Of a DNA stretch of 64,000 nt, positions 26,551-35,396 are shown piece after piece (the stretch's first letter is position 1; each line of letters starts with the position of its first letter). This DNA comes from an uncultured Bacteroidaceae bacterium (lineage in GTDB: Bacteria; Bacteroidota; Bacteroidia; Bacteroidales; Bacteroidaceae): contig CAKRRN010000002.1 in NCBI GenBank assembly GCA_934394435.1, positions 1 to 64,000 of the forward strand, given 5' to 3'. The position numbers and the translations under genes are program-made. A model generated the notes under the pieces. The model did no database searches and was not told where the DNA came from. It saw only the letters and a program-made list of their open reading frames with translations.

Positions 26551-27636
26551 TTACGAGAACTTAGTGTCTGTATGCATACGCCGCATAGCTGCAACATCTT
26601 CACGTGGACAAATCATGAGAATCTCACCCTCCTCAGCTATTACATAATTGTTAAGTCCCTTTACAACAGCCGTTCTTCCCTTTGGCAAGCGAATAACGTT
26701 GTTGTGGCAGTCGTATAGATAAACAGGTGTGTCAAGCAAAACATTACCGTTCTTATCTGCAGGTGTATCATCATAGAGACTTGCCCATGTACCAATATCT
26801 GTCCATCCGAAGTGTCCCTGCTGCACATATACCTGGTTGCTACGTTCAAGGATACTCAAATCAATACCAAGATTTGGTAATGATGAGAAAAACTCAGGCA
26901 CAAGACGTGGGTCAGCTGTCTCTGCTTCTGCCATCATTCGTGGAATTTCAATTCTGTATTCTGGCACAAGATGGTAGAGGTTGCTGAGCATAATATCCAC
27001 ATGAAAACTGATGAGACCTGTATTCCACAGAAAGTTACCTTCTTGCATAAAGATTTGTGCAAATTCGGCATTTGGCTTTTCTGTAAAGGATTTCACAGGA
27101 AAGATGCCAGAAGCAATCTCTTTGTCATCATCGGTCTGTATGTATCCGTAACCAGTTTCTGCTCTTGTGGGTTTTATTCCTGTTACCAGTATGCCCTTCT
27201 TATGACTCGCAAAATCCAATGCATCAGACATGTCCTTATAGAAGGCGGATTCGTTGATTATCAATTGGTCTGCTGGTGTGATAAAGATACATGCCTTGGG
27301 GTCATGTTTGGCTATCACTACTGTACTCCATGCCACAGATGCTAAAGTACCGCGTCGCAATGGCTCCTCCAAAATGTGCTCGTCATCCATCTGTGGCAAC
27401 TGCTCATATATAAGAGGCAGATAATCCACATTGGTAGACACATATATATGTTTAGGATCCATAAACTGAGATATGCGGTCATAAGTCTGTTGAAGCATGG
27501 TACGCCCTGTTCCAAAGAAATCCATAAACTGTTTGGGCTTGTGGGAGCGACTTACTGGCCACAGACGACTGCCATTTCCTCCTGCCAGAATAAGGCAATA
27601 ATTGTGATTCTCCATATCATCTTCAGTTAGTGACAT
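26551..27636 (-). CDS. manC: Mannose-1-phosphate guanylyltransferase
   Basis: Makes GDP-mannose from mannose 1-phosphate and GTP, for capsule, LPS O-antigen or GDP-fucose. The nucleotidyltransferase signature is LILAGGNGSRLWPVSRSHKP, followed by KQFMDFFG. Later motifs are FITPADQLI, VTGIKPTRAETGYGYI and FTEKPN. It is the single-domain short form (361 residues) without the C-terminal isomerase domain; a separate phosphomannose isomerase lies at 44.1 kb. The start at 27636 is one base after the GDSL gene stop (TAAGATG), which suggests coupling; an internal ATG at 27615 (MENHNYCLI) would also match family start points. Confidence 0.92.
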   Translation of the reverse strand: MSLTEDDMENHNYCLILAGGNGSRLWPVSRSHKPKQFMDFFGTGRTMLQQTYDRISQFMDPKHIYVSTNVDYLPLIYEQLPQMDDEHILEEPLRRGTLASVAWSTVVIAKHDPKACIFITPADQLIINESAFYKDMSDALDFASHKKGILVTGIKPTRAETGYGYIQTDDDKEIASGIFPVKSFTEKPNAEFAQIFMQEGNFLWNTGLISFHVDIMLSNLYHLVPEYRIEIPRMMAEAETADPRLVPEFFSSLPNLGIDLSILERSNQVYVQQGHFGWTDIGTWASLYDDTPADKNGNVLLDTPVYLYDCHNNVIRLPKGRTAVVKGLNNYVIAEEGEILMICPREDVAAMRRMHTDTKFS

Positions 27637-27637
27637 C

Positions 27638-28330
27638 TTAGCGCAATTTCTCTATCACCGGAAGCAATAATCCTTCCATCACAGCATATCCCATAGCATT
27701 GGGGTGTACGCCAGGATTATCGTTGGCATACTCAGCCTTCATGGCTGTTTCCTCCTTATTCACCATAGCACTATAGTAGTCTACGTATGGGATTTTGTTT
27801 GCTTTGGCATATGCTTTAACGCGTGCGTTGAGCGAACGTATCTTCTGCATGCTGTCGGTGATATTGCGTCTCCATCCGAAACCTTCCGCAGGAAGACAAC
27901 TGGTCAGTATGACCTTTATCTTATGATAACGAGCCATTTCAACCATGGAACATACATTGCCAAAGGTAAGGTCCTCATTGTAGGCACCTGTGTTTTCAGC
28001 TATGTCATTTGTACCATAATTGATAACTACAATCTTGGGTTGCAGGTTGATAACATCCTCACGGAAGCGTAAAAGGAATTGATATGAGGTCTGTCCGCTA
28101 ATGCCTCGCCCAATAATCTTGTTGTCAGTAAAGAATTGTGGACGGGTTTTAGGCCAACCGTCTGTAATACTATTGCCCATGAGCACAACTCTTTTCTCTC
28201 CCTTGACGGGAGCCCCCAGTTCCTTATTATCTTGGGCATAACGATTCCAATTGGCAAACTCATGTTTCTGCGCTTGTACGCCAAGGCTTGTCAGCAGAAG
28301 TATCTGCAAAAAGAAAGTTCTTGCTTTCAT
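27638..28330 (-). CDS. Exported SGNH/GDSL-family hydrolase
   Basis: 230-residue exported esterase with signal peptide about 1-20 (ending GVQA). The four SGNH blocks are visible: LMGNSITDGWP (Ser nucleophile, about 50), GRGISGQTSYQFL (Gly), INYGTNDIAENT (Asn), and DNPGVHPNAMGYAVM (Asp/His). This group includes carbohydrate acetylesterases and platelet-activating-factor acetylhydrolase-like enzymes; the exact substrate is unknown. The stop is one base from the manC start, so the two are co-transcribed. Confidence 0.9.
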   Translation of the reverse strand: MKARTFFLQILLLTSLGVQAQKHEFANWNRYAQDNKELGAPVKGEKRVVLMGNSITDGWPKTRPQFFTDNKIIGRGISGQTSYQFLLRFREDVINLQPKIVVINYGTNDIAENTGAYNEDLTFGNVCSMVEMARYHKIKVILTSCLPAEGFGWRRNITDSMQKIRSLNARVKAYAKANKIPYVDYYSAMVNKEETAMKAEYANDNPGVHPNAMGYAVMEGLLLPVIEKLR

Positions 28331-28400
28331 CTTATGCTTGTATTTATGGGATTATCTTGTTTCTTTAATGCAAATATAGTCATTTATCTATGAAGAAAAC

Positions 28401-28435
28401 AGCCGGGGAAGAAGTTTTTAACTTCCTCCCCGGCT
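28401..28435 (-). terminator. Terminator of the greA-HIT operon
   Basis: AGCCGGGGAAGAAGTT (28401-28416) and AACTTCCTCCCCGGCT (28420-28435) pair with one mismatch. On the minus strand the hairpin is followed by GTTTTCTTC. It lies between the HIT gene stop and the GDSL gene. Confidence 0.82.
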
Positions 28436-28540
28436 TGATTTAACTTATAGTAATACTTTAGCTACATTTTGACCATACCTGTTGAGATAAACGCATGTGC
28501 ATGCGCACGCGATCCTTAATATAAGTATCGTAACGAATAG

Positions 28541-28933
28541 TTAAATATGTGCACGAATGCTTGCTGCAATCTGCTCAAACTCCTCTGGCTTCAATTGCAG
28601 ATGTGGGTTTGTAAAACGCATATCCGCCTCGCTTTGCATGGGTACCAGATGAATGTGGACGTGAGGAACCTCCAGTCCAAGCACACACTGTCCCACTTTC
28701 ACACAGGGGATTGCCTTACGGATAGCTATTGCCACCTTTTTGGCAAATACTTGCAAGCCTGCCAACTCTTCGTCAGAGAGGTCGAAAATATAGTCAACTT
28801 CATGCTTTGGAATGACCAGTGTGTGACCTTTCTGCAAAGGACTGATGTCCAGAAAAGCAAAATATCGATCGTCTTCGGCAATCTTGTAGCATGGGATTTC
28901 ACCAGCTACTATTCTTGAGAATATACTTGCCAT
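28541..28933 (-). CDS. HIT-family nucleotide hydrolase
   Basis: 130-residue histidine-triad protein, likely a purine nucleoside phosphoramidase or dinucleotide hydrolase (Hint group). The triad HxHxH is in LEVPHVHIHLVP (about 95-105). The N-terminal IFSRIVAGEIPCYKIAEDD and LDISPLQKGHTLVIPK are typical of Hint proteins. It starts 20 bp downstream of greA on the same strand and shares a terminator, so they form an operon. Confidence 0.94.
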   Translation of the reverse strand: MASIFSRIVAGEIPCYKIAEDDRYFAFLDISPLQKGHTLVIPKHEVDYIFDLSDEELAGLQVFAKKVAIAIRKAIPCVKVGQCVLGLEVPHVHIHLVPMQSEADMRFTNPHLQLKPEEFEQIAASIRAHI

Positions 28934-28953
28934 ATGTTGCCCCCCTCCTTTAT

Positions 28954-29421
28954 TTATTCGTATGAAATAGAGAGAACTTCCAGTTGTATGGTGCCTTGTG
29001 GTACGCGTATCTCGGCAATCTCGCCAACCTTTTTGCCAAGCAGTCCTTTGGCTATAGGAGTCTCCACACTGATTTTGCCAGCTTTCAAATCAGCCTCGCT
29101 TGCACTCACGATGGTATATTTCATCTTCATGTTGTTCTTGACATTCCGAAGCTCCACGGTAGCCAGAATCTGTACTGTGCTGGTGTCCATATGGGTGGTG
29201 TCGATAATCTTGGCCTCCATAATGGTTTTCTTGAGCAGTGCTATTTCTGTTTCCAGTTTACCTTGCCATTCCTTAGCGGCATCGTACTCTGCATTCTCAG
29301 AGAGGTCACCTTTATCGCGTGCCTCTGCAATAGCGGCACTGGCAGCGGGTCTGTCCACGCTCTCCATGTGCTGCAATCTGGCTACGAGCTCATCGTAGCC
29401 CTTTTGTGACATATAAGCCAT
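28954..29421 (-). CDS. greA: Transcription elongation factor GreA
   Basis: Rescues backtracked RNA polymerase by stimulating transcript cleavage. The 155 residues have the N-terminal coiled coil (about 1-75), including RDKGDLSENAEYDAAKE with the acidic tip D/E pair that enters the secondary channel, and the C-terminal FKBP-like domain (about 80-155), with IAKGLLGKKVGEIAEIRVPQ. It has a promoter 140 bp upstream with a strong match to the Bacteroidetes consensus and a long leader. Confidence 0.96.
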   Translation of the reverse strand: MAYMSQKGYDELVARLQHMESVDRPAASAAIAEARDKGDLSENAEYDAAKEWQGKLETEIALLKKTIMEAKIIDTTHMDTSTVQILATVELRNVKNNMKMKYTIVSASEADLKAGKISVETPIAKGLLGKKVGEIAEIRVPQGTIQLEVLSISYE

Positions 29422-29563
29422 TTTTGCGTTTTGTGTGTTTAAAGATTATGCCTGCGGCAATGTTTTTTATGGGATGCAGACTCTTACAAAGAGTACAAAA
29501 TAAAAGAATCCCAGCTGATGAAGCCGGAACCCTCTACCCATTACTCGTTTTATCTTATCGCTG

Positions 29564-29594
29564 CAAAGATAGTTACAAAATCCGAACCTACAAA
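29564..29594 (-). promoter_or_regulatory. greA promoter (TTTG-N19-TATCTTTG)
   Basis: On the minus strand TTTG (29594-29591), a 19-nt spacer, then TATCTTTG (29571-29564): an exact match to the Bacteroidetes housekeeping consensus. It gives a leader of about 140 nt before greA. The rest of the 367-bp stretch 29422-29788 holds no gene that I could support. Confidence 0.8.
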
Positions 29595-29788
29595 CTTTTT
29601 CCGAAGAAAACCACTTTACAACAAGAAAGTGGTCATTATATCCCCAATCGCTCATTAGATTTCTATTCGAATGATTCTTTCTTTGGAATAAATCGTGGGG
29701 TAGGTGTGTCGAGGATGCGAGACACATGTGGAATGTGTCTGCAGTTTCATCATCATCTTCTTGAAAAAAAAATGAAAGGCGGCTCACA

Positions 29789-30934
29789 TCAAAGTAGTTT
29801 CTCGATGAGAGCCTTCACGTCCTTTACATCCTCCTGACGTGCCTGTAAGTCACAATTACGGTCTATAAGAAAATACGTGGGTAGCTGTTGAACGTTGTAT
29901 AGTTTCAGTATGTCACTTTCCAATCCTTCTTCGCAATATACACAGGTCCATGGCAGCTGTTCGCTTCGTTGTGTCCAGAAGTGGCGGTCAGCATCCAAGC
30001 ATACTTGATAAATCTCAAATCCGCGGCTGTGAAAACGGTTGTAAAGCTCACGCAATCTGAGTGTGCGCTCTGGTGTGCCATCGAGACTGAGGGCTGTGAA
30101 ATCCAGTAAGACAACTTTTCCTCTCAGACTGCTTAGTGTCTTCTCTGTCCCGTGAATGTCAGGAAAAGTCATGTCTATGATTCCTAACTCTCTTACTTTG
30201 CTGTTATTGGGATCAATAACGATTTCGCGTGGCTTAGCTTGTGTGCGACGTCCTTCAAGAACAATATTGAAGAGATTCTCTGCGCGCTGGCTTCCTGGAT
30301 ACATTTCGTTCCATGCATTTGCCACAGCACGTACCCAGGTCAGATCACTATGATCTGTGATGGGATTAAATAGCAATTGCCCATTGAGCATCTGGAAGCA
30401 GGCAAAGTAACTGGCTGTCGCTCCATAGTGATTCTGGATAAATTCCATTTTCACTTCTGTCTTATATTGCTGCACCAGTTCGTCAATCATATGTGCACGC
30501 TCTTCCACAGTATAGTCCCTGTTTTTCGCTACTCGGTCTATTGATCGCTCCAAGTCTGCCAGTTTCAAGCCCAGCAAGCGTATGGTGTCGCATGTACCGC
30601 TACCCTCAACCTTATAACCGAAAGACATGTTCTTCAGACTTGCCTCTATGGAAACCGTTTCTGTGCTGTCAAACGCCAGATTGATACATTGTCCTCCGAT
30701 ACGCAGTCTGTAGAACTCTGGTGTAGACATGGTGTCACCCTTCAATTCAAATGCACCGCTCTCATCAAGTTTCACAGAGTCTACTGTCTCAATGCCATTC
30801 CCCAAAGATATATGTTCAAGATATAAAACCGTATCTTTTGCGTCTGTAATATGTCCATTGACAAAGAAATGCCCTTTCTGATGACAGGATATCATCATCG
30901 TAGCCATGACAATCAGCAGAAAAATTTTCTTCAT
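29789..30934 (-). CDS. DUF4369/AhpC-TSA-like lipoprotein lacking CxxC
   Basis: 381-residue predicted lipoprotein; lipobox near MMISCHQ (Cys about 17). The N-terminal DUF4369-like domain (about 22-125) has FVNGHITDAKDTVLYLEH. A helical middle follows (about 125-230). The C-terminal thioredoxin-like domain (about 245-380) has MTFPDIHGTEKTLSSLRGK and the cis-Pro motif LPTYFLIDRN, but the active-site loop reads LLDFTALSLDGTPERTL: no CxxC. It is the second protein in the window with this architecture and loss (see 14330). The N-terminal layout is that of TlpA/ResA-like proteins. Role unknown; binding rather than redox is likely. It is divergent from pnp. Confidence 0.82.
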   Translation of the reverse strand: MKKIFLLIVMATMMISCHQKGHFFVNGHITDAKDTVLYLEHISLGNGIETVDSVKLDESGAFELKGDTMSTPEFYRLRIGGQCINLAFDSTETVSIEASLKNMSFGYKVEGSGTCDTIRLLGLKLADLERSIDRVAKNRDYTVEERAHMIDELVQQYKTEVKMEFIQNHYGATASYFACFQMLNGQLLFNPITDHSDLTWVRAVANAWNEMYPGSQRAENLFNIVLEGRRTQAKPREIVIDPNNSKVRELGIIDMTFPDIHGTEKTLSSLRGKVVLLDFTALSLDGTPERTLRLRELYNRFHSRGFEIYQVCLDADRHFWTQRSEQLPWTCVYCEEGLESDILKLYNVQQLPTYFLIDRNCDLQARQEDVKDVKALIEKLL

Positions 30935-31077
30935 AAATACTCTTGTGTTCTTAATATTTCTGGTAAAGATACGCGTTTTTTCTCCTTATGATGCAATAAT
31001 TTGGTCAAAAGGGAGAAAAACGTTGGTCGTGATGGAGAAAACCCCTTATCTTTTGGAAGATTACAAGAGAAAAGACG

Positions 31078-31085
31078 TATCTTTG
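31078..31085 (+). promoter_or_regulatory. pnp -7 box (TATCTTTG)
   Basis: TATCTTTG matches the consensus and lies 42 bp before the chosen pnp start. A TTTG at 31052-31055 is 22 nt upstream, slightly long. A promoter here argues against the longer upstream start for pnp. Confidence 0.6.
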
Positions 31086-31127
31086 CATGAATTTTATTTG
31101 ACGCAAAAATATATCGAGATTAACAAG

Positions 31128-33365
31128 ATGAATGTAATTACAAAGACAGTCGAGTTGCCTGACGGAAGAACCATCAGCATCGAGACCGGGAAATTGGCCA
31201 AACAAGCCGATGGAGCCGTAATGCTTCGTATGAACAACACGATGCTCCTGGCCACCGTTTGTGCCGCCAAAGATGCCGTTCCCGGAACAGACTTCATGCC
31301 CTTGCAGGTGGAGTACAGAGAGAAGTATTATGCTGCCGGACGTTTTCCCGGTGGTTTCACCAAACGTGAGGGTAAGGCCAATGACGACGAGATACTTACT
31401 TGTCGTTTGGTTGACCGTGCCTTACGCCCACTCTTCCCCAGCAACTATCATGCTGAGGTGTATGTAAATGTGATTCTCTTCTCTGCTGACGGCGAGGACA
31501 TGCCCGATGCGTTGGCTGGTTTTGCCGCTTCTGCAGCATTGGCTGCCAGCGACATACCTTTCGAAGGACCTATTTCTGAGGTTCGTGTGGCACGTATCAA
31601 TGGACAGTTTGTTATCAATCCCACATGGAAGCAACTGGAACAGGCTGACATGGATCTGATGGTAGGCGCCACCGAAGAAAATATCATGATGGTTGAGGGC
31701 GAGATGAAAGAGGTTTCTGAGCAAGACCTGTTGGCTGCCCTTAAAGCTGCGCACGAAGCCATCAAACCTATGTGTCGTTTGCAGAAAGAACTCTCAAAGG
31801 AACTGGGCAAAGATGTGAAGCGTGAGTACTGCCATGAAGTAAACGATGAAGAGTTGCGTCAGGCCGTAAAAGATGCCTGCTACCAGAAAGCTTACGATGT
31901 GACTAAGCAAGCATTGGAAAAACATGCTCGTGCAGAAGCATTTGAAGCCATCCGCGAGAACTTCAAGGAAGAATATGCTGCAGCACATGCAGATATGACC
32001 GCCGAGGAACTGGAAGAGAAGAATGCTCTGATTGACAGATATTACCATGATGTGGAGCGTGATGCTATGCGTCGATGCGTATTGGATGAAGGAATTCGTC
32101 TGGATGGTCGTAAGACAGACGAGATACGCCCCATCTGGTGCGAAGTAAGTCCTCTGCCTGGACCTCACGGAAGTGCTATCTTCACACGTGGAGAAACACA
32201 GTCTTTGGCCACTTGTACACTGGGAACAAAAACAGACGAGAAGTTGGTGGACGATGTATTGGTACATGAGTATCAGCGCTTCCTGTTACACTACAACTTC
32301 CCTCCCTTCTCAACAGGCGAAGCCAAAGCACAACGTGGTGTAGGTCGTCGCGAGATTGGTCACGGTCATCTGGCATGGCGTGGTCTGAAGGGACAGATTC
32401 CTGAAGATTATCCCTATGTGGTGCGTGTGGTAAGCGATATTCTGGAAAGTAACGGCTCATCATCAATGGCATCAACCTGTGCTGGTTGCTTGGCTTTGAT
32501 GGACGCAGGTGTACCCATTAAAAATCCTGTAAGCGGTATTGCTATGGGACTTATCAAGAACCCCGGAGAAGACAAATACGCTGTATTGAGCGATATCTTG
32601 GGCGACGAGGATCACTTGGGTGACATGGACTTCAAGACCACAGGAACCGTGAATGGTCTGACAGCCACCCAAATGGATATCAAGTGTGATGGACTTTCAT
32701 ATGAGATTCTGGAGAAGGCTCTGATGCAGGCCAAGGCTGGCAGAGAGCACATTCTGGGTGAAATGATGAAGACTATCGACAAGCCACGTGCCGAACTGAA
32801 ACCTCATGTTCCACGCATCGAACAGATGACAATTCCTAAGGAATTTATTGGTGCCGTGATTGGTCCTGGTGGAAAGATTATCCAAGGTATGCAGGAAGAG
32901 ACAGGTGCCACAATCACTATCGAAGAGGCAGATGGCGTAGGCAAGATTCAGGTAAGCGGTCCTAACAAGGAAACCATTGATGCTGCCATGTCAAAGATAA
33001 AAGCTATTGTGGCTATCCCAGAGGTAGGGGAAGTGTACGAAGGTACCGTACGTAGTATCATGCCTTATGGATGCTTCGTAGAGTTTATGCCTGGTAAGGA
33101 CGGATTGCTACATATCAGCGAGATTGACTGGAAACGTCTGGAGACAGTGGAAGAAGCTGGTATCAAGGAGGGAGACAAAATCAAGGTAAAACTTCTGGAG
33201 ATTGATCCCAAAACAGGTAAGTTCAAACTCTCACGTCGTGTACTCATAGAGAAGCCGGAGGGATATGTGGAGCGTGAGCGTCGTCCTCGTCCAGAGCGCG
33301 GAGAGCGTCGTCCTCGTCCTGAGCGTGGAGAACATCGTCCACGTCCTGAGAATAATGCTGAGTAA
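31128..33365 (+). CDS. pnp: Polyribonucleotide nucleotidyltransferase (PNPase)
   Basis: Phosphorolytic 3'-5' exoribonuclease of RNA turnover, here 745 residues. Two RNase PH domains (about 5-145 and 330-555; DGRTISIETGKLAKQADGAV and GSAIFTRGETQSLATCTLG), a helical linker between them, then KH (about 575-635; IGAVIGPGGKIIQGMQEETG) and S1 (about 640-715; VYEGTVRSIMPYGCFVEF). The start at 31128 (MNVITKTVELPDGRT) matches the family N-terminus; a longer in-frame ORF from 30906 overlaps the divergent gene and is unsupported. The C-terminus has an Arg/Pro/Glu tandem repeat with a 9-residue unit, RPRPERGER. It is monocistronic, with a strong terminator. Confidence 0.96.
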   Translation: MNVITKTVELPDGRTISIETGKLAKQADGAVMLRMNNTMLLATVCAAKDAVPGTDFMPLQVEYREKYYAAGRFPGGFTKREGKANDDEILTCRLVDRALRPLFPSNYHAEVYVNVILFSADGEDMPDALAGFAASAALAASDIPFEGPISEVRVARINGQFVINPTWKQLEQADMDLMVGATEENIMMVEGEMKEVSEQDLLAALKAAHEAIKPMCRLQKELSKELGKDVKREYCHEVNDEELRQAVKDACYQKAYDVTKQALEKHARAEAFEAIRENFKEEYAAAHADMTAEELEEKNALIDRYYHDVERDAMRRCVLDEGIRLDGRKTDEIRPIWCEVSPLPGPHGSAIFTRGETQSLATCTLGTKTDEKLVDDVLVHEYQRFLLHYNFPPFSTGEAKAQRGVGRREIGHGHLAWRGLKGQIPEDYPYVVRVVSDILESNGSSSMASTCAGCLALMDAGVPIKNPVSGIAMGLIKNPGEDKYAVLSDILGDEDHLGDMDFKTTGTVNGLTATQMDIKCDGLSYEILEKALMQAKAGREHILGEMMKTIDKPRAELKPHVPRIEQMTIPKEFIGAVIGPGGKIIQGMQEETGATITIEEADGVGKIQVSGPNKETIDAAMSKIKAIVAIPEVGEVYEGTVRSIMPYGCFVEFMPGKDGLLHISEIDWKRLETVEEAGIKEGDKIKVKLLEIDPKTGKFKLSRRVLIEKPEGYVERERRPRPERGERRPRPERGEHRPRPENNAE
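33282..33350 (+). repeat. In-frame 27-bp tandem repeat in pnp
   Basis: Two full 27-bp units (33282-33308 and 33309-33335) and a partial third encode RPRPERGER, RPRPERGEH and RPRPE at the end of PNPase. Confidence 0.85.
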
Positions 33366-33399
33366 GGTAAGCGTATAAACGCAAAGAACAAAAAACAAT

Positions 33400-33445
33400 A
33401 AAAGAGAGGGTGTGTCAAAGCGATACACCCTCTCTTTTTATCATA
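33400..33445 (+). terminator. pnp terminator
   Basis: AAAAGAGAGGGTGT (33400-33413) and ACACCCTCTCTTTT (33425-33438) form a perfect 14-bp stem ending in a T-run. Confidence 0.88.
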
Positions 33446-33630
33446 GAATTCCATTGAAGCCTGTACGTGCCATTGGCTGATTGCTTTGGCTCATCCAACA
33501 AATTAGAATGGAAATGATACTGTCTCTTTCTAACCGAAATTATTCATTAGATTGATTAAGAATTAGTGGATGCCTACTTCTTGGGGACGGAGACATATTA
33601 CTGGCATAAGCAAGTGTGTTTCTTGTATCG

Positions 33631-33720
33631 CCAGTACCAGTTAGGTGGTACTGGAGTTTCAGCAGACTGGTACTGCAGTACCACCTAATATAAACTGCAG
33701 TACCAGTTAAGTGGTACTGG
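33631..33720. repeat. Cluster of GGTACTGG palindromes
   Basis: Three related units built from CAGTACCA/TGGTACTG: 33631-33654 (CCAGTACCAGTTAGGTGGTA, then CTGG), 33667-33688 (CTGGTACTGCAGTACCACCT) and 33695-33720 (CTGCAGTACCAGTTAAGTGG, then TACTGG). Each can fold alone, and the units can pair with one another. They sit in the 386-bp gene-free stretch 33366-33751, which also has a weak family-B-like fragment near 33530. Confidence 0.75.
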
Positions 33721-33751
33721 ATACGGTACTTGCCAAACAGTCTCTGCAGCC

Positions 33752-34594
33752 CTACCTCACCGTATAGCGTGGATAAGTAAATAGAGGAAAGCCAAGAGCC
33801 ATGTAAGCCCTGGGGATATGTCCTTTGGGTAAATGCAGCAAGTGTGCGACTTTCCCATTAGGCATAAACTTTAAGGCCGTTTGCACCAAACCTAAATAGA
33901 CTTGGCTCAAGCCATGAGCTTCTGCCATAAGCGAAGCGTTTTGGTAAGCAAGGTTACAATCTTGCCATCCGAAATCATAACTGGAAGGCGCACTGAAGAC
34001 AAGTACTTTGTTGGCATTACAGCAACAAGGAAGTTCACCATGCTCCCAACGTTTTTTGAAACGTTCTAATTCGGGAGCTTCTGCATAAAGGTCAGGCAAA
34101 AGACGCTTGGTCATTGGTTTCATTAGAGGATTCATCAATACCTTTGCCAAACGCAGAAAAAAGCGCATCACAATGTCTTCTAAATTCTTTATGGCTTCGT
34201 CCTCCAGTATTGTCACCACAACCCTTCTGGTATTTTCTGCCGTTGGGGCATAACGGGTAGCTTCGATAATATCTTCTATCATACTCTGCGGAACGGGTCG
34301 TGATGTTATGGTACGATTAGACCTGCGGCTACGTATCAGCTCCATCAAGGACTGTGGAGTAGGCAATAATTCTCTCTGCACTTTATGTATATGTTCTGAA
34401 GGAAAAGCAGAATGCTCCAAAGCATCAGAGACACATACGTCCACACAGTGTCCGCATAAAATACATTGTTCCACACGCAATGGCTCTGGCATCTGTTGCT
34501 CGTTCCATACTAAAACAGAAGCAGGACATACTTGCACACACTTCCGACAGTGTTTGCATAAACTTTTGTCAACTTTTATTTTAGGACTGTTCAT
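33752..34594 (-). CDS. Nitroreductase with N-terminal ferredoxin domain
   Basis: 280-residue FMN protein. Two 4Fe-4S motifs at the N-terminus (CKHCRKCVQVCP, about 11, and CILCGHCVDVC, about 38) precede a nitroreductase fold (about 80-280), with RSRRSNRTITSRPV and ATRYAPTAENTRRVVV as FMN-binding segments. Such fusions draw electrons from reduced ferredoxin-type donors to reduce nitro groups, flavins or quinones; the natural substrate is unknown. The start is set at 34594 (MNSPKIKVDKSLC), 2 nt after the CPBP protease stop; the longer upstream frame would overlap that gene. It ends the frr-rsgA run. Confidence 0.87.
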   Translation of the reverse strand: MNSPKIKVDKSLCKHCRKCVQVCPASVLVWNEQQMPEPLRVEQCILCGHCVDVCVSDALEHSAFPSEHIHKVQRELLPTPQSLMELIRSRRSNRTITSRPVPQSMIEDIIEATRYAPTAENTRRVVVTILEDEAIKNLEDIVMRFFLRLAKVLMNPLMKPMTKRLLPDLYAEAPELERFKKRWEHGELPCCCNANKVLVFSAPSSYDFGWQDCNLAYQNASLMAEAHGLSQVYLGLVQTALKFMPNGKVAHLLHLPKGHIPRAYMALGFPLFTYPRYTVR

Positions 34595-34596
34595 AT

Positions 34597-35373
34597 TTAT
34601 ATTCTGTTTTTGTATTGGCGTATAAAGAGAACCGTCAGTAAATAACATGCCACAGCCGAAAAGAGAATAATCATGCAGGAAGCAGATTTTCCTCCGAACC
34701 ATTCTACAAGGCTAAAATTCTCTGCTTTGTCTCCCATTACATTTTCCATAATCACACAGAAACTATTGTTAGCCACATGGATTATAGCGGAGAGTACAGC
34801 ATTGCCTGTGCGCCAATAAAGTATGCCTAATAAAACCCCCAAGCCAGAGGCCCCAAGTATCTGAGCAGGGTTCATATGGATAATACCAAAAACCAATGCA
34901 GAAATCCCTATTGCGAATAAGGGCCTTATACCTTTACGTTGCATTCCGCCTTGTAAAGCTTCGCGGAAAACGAGCTCCTCTACCACAGGTGCCACAATAG
35001 CTATTGTAAGTGCCCCCCATGGTGTGCGTATTATATTTGAGAACTCTGTTTGTAAAAGATTTGGTACATCTAACAACTCTGTCACTAAGTCAAGAACGAT
35101 GGCACCTGATACACATGCAAGGATACCTACAGGCGCCTGACGCCAATGTACATGTTTCCAGTTAAGAGCTTCTGCTGTACGTATCATCCCTAGCGGCTTG
35201 ATGCACAACATCACAGTCAGTAATCCAGAAATGAGGGTAACCCATGTGATTATGGATAATGAATCTTGTTCGATATGAATCACCATATTTACTGCCAGTA
35301 CAGCAAAGGAGACTGCGGCCTGCATTAGCACAAAAATGACTACAGCCATCAATGGCTTTATATATCTGTCCAT
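34597..35373 (-). CDS. CPBP-family intramembrane glutamic protease
   Basis: 258-residue polytopic protein of the CPBP/Abi group (Rce1-like). About seven hydrophobic segments, with the catalytic motif PVVEELVFREAL (EExxxR, about 125), a second motif FGIIHMNPAQ (about 165) and HVANNSF (about 205), which matches the usual HxxxN. These enzymes cleave transmembrane substrates, or act in bacteriocin immunity and protein sorting. It lies between NamZ-like and nitroreductase genes on one strand, with gaps of 2 and 23 bp, so co-transcription is likely. Confidence 0.85.
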   Translation of the reverse strand: MDRYIKPLMAVVIFVLMQAAVSFAVLAVNMVIHIEQDSLSIITWVTLISGLLTVMLCIKPLGMIRTAEALNWKHVHWRQAPVGILACVSGAIVLDLVTELLDVPNLLQTEFSNIIRTPWGALTIAIVAPVVEELVFREALQGGMQRKGIRPLFAIGISALVFGIIHMNPAQILGASGLGVLLGILYWRTGNAVLSAIIHVANNSFCVIMENVMGDKAENFSLVEWFGGKSASCMIILFSAVACYLLTVLFIRQYKNRI

Positions 35374-35396
35374 TGTCTTTCTTCTTTAAAACAGGA

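Noticed and set aside
30906..31127. Upstream extension of the PNPase reading frame
   Set aside because: It overlaps the divergent lipoprotein gene, has no family similarity, and a -7 box lies inside it; the Met at 31128 matches PNPase N-termini.
33631..33720. CRISPR-like array
   Set aside because: Units are palindromic and variable, with no constant repeat length or spacers, and no cas genes are near.
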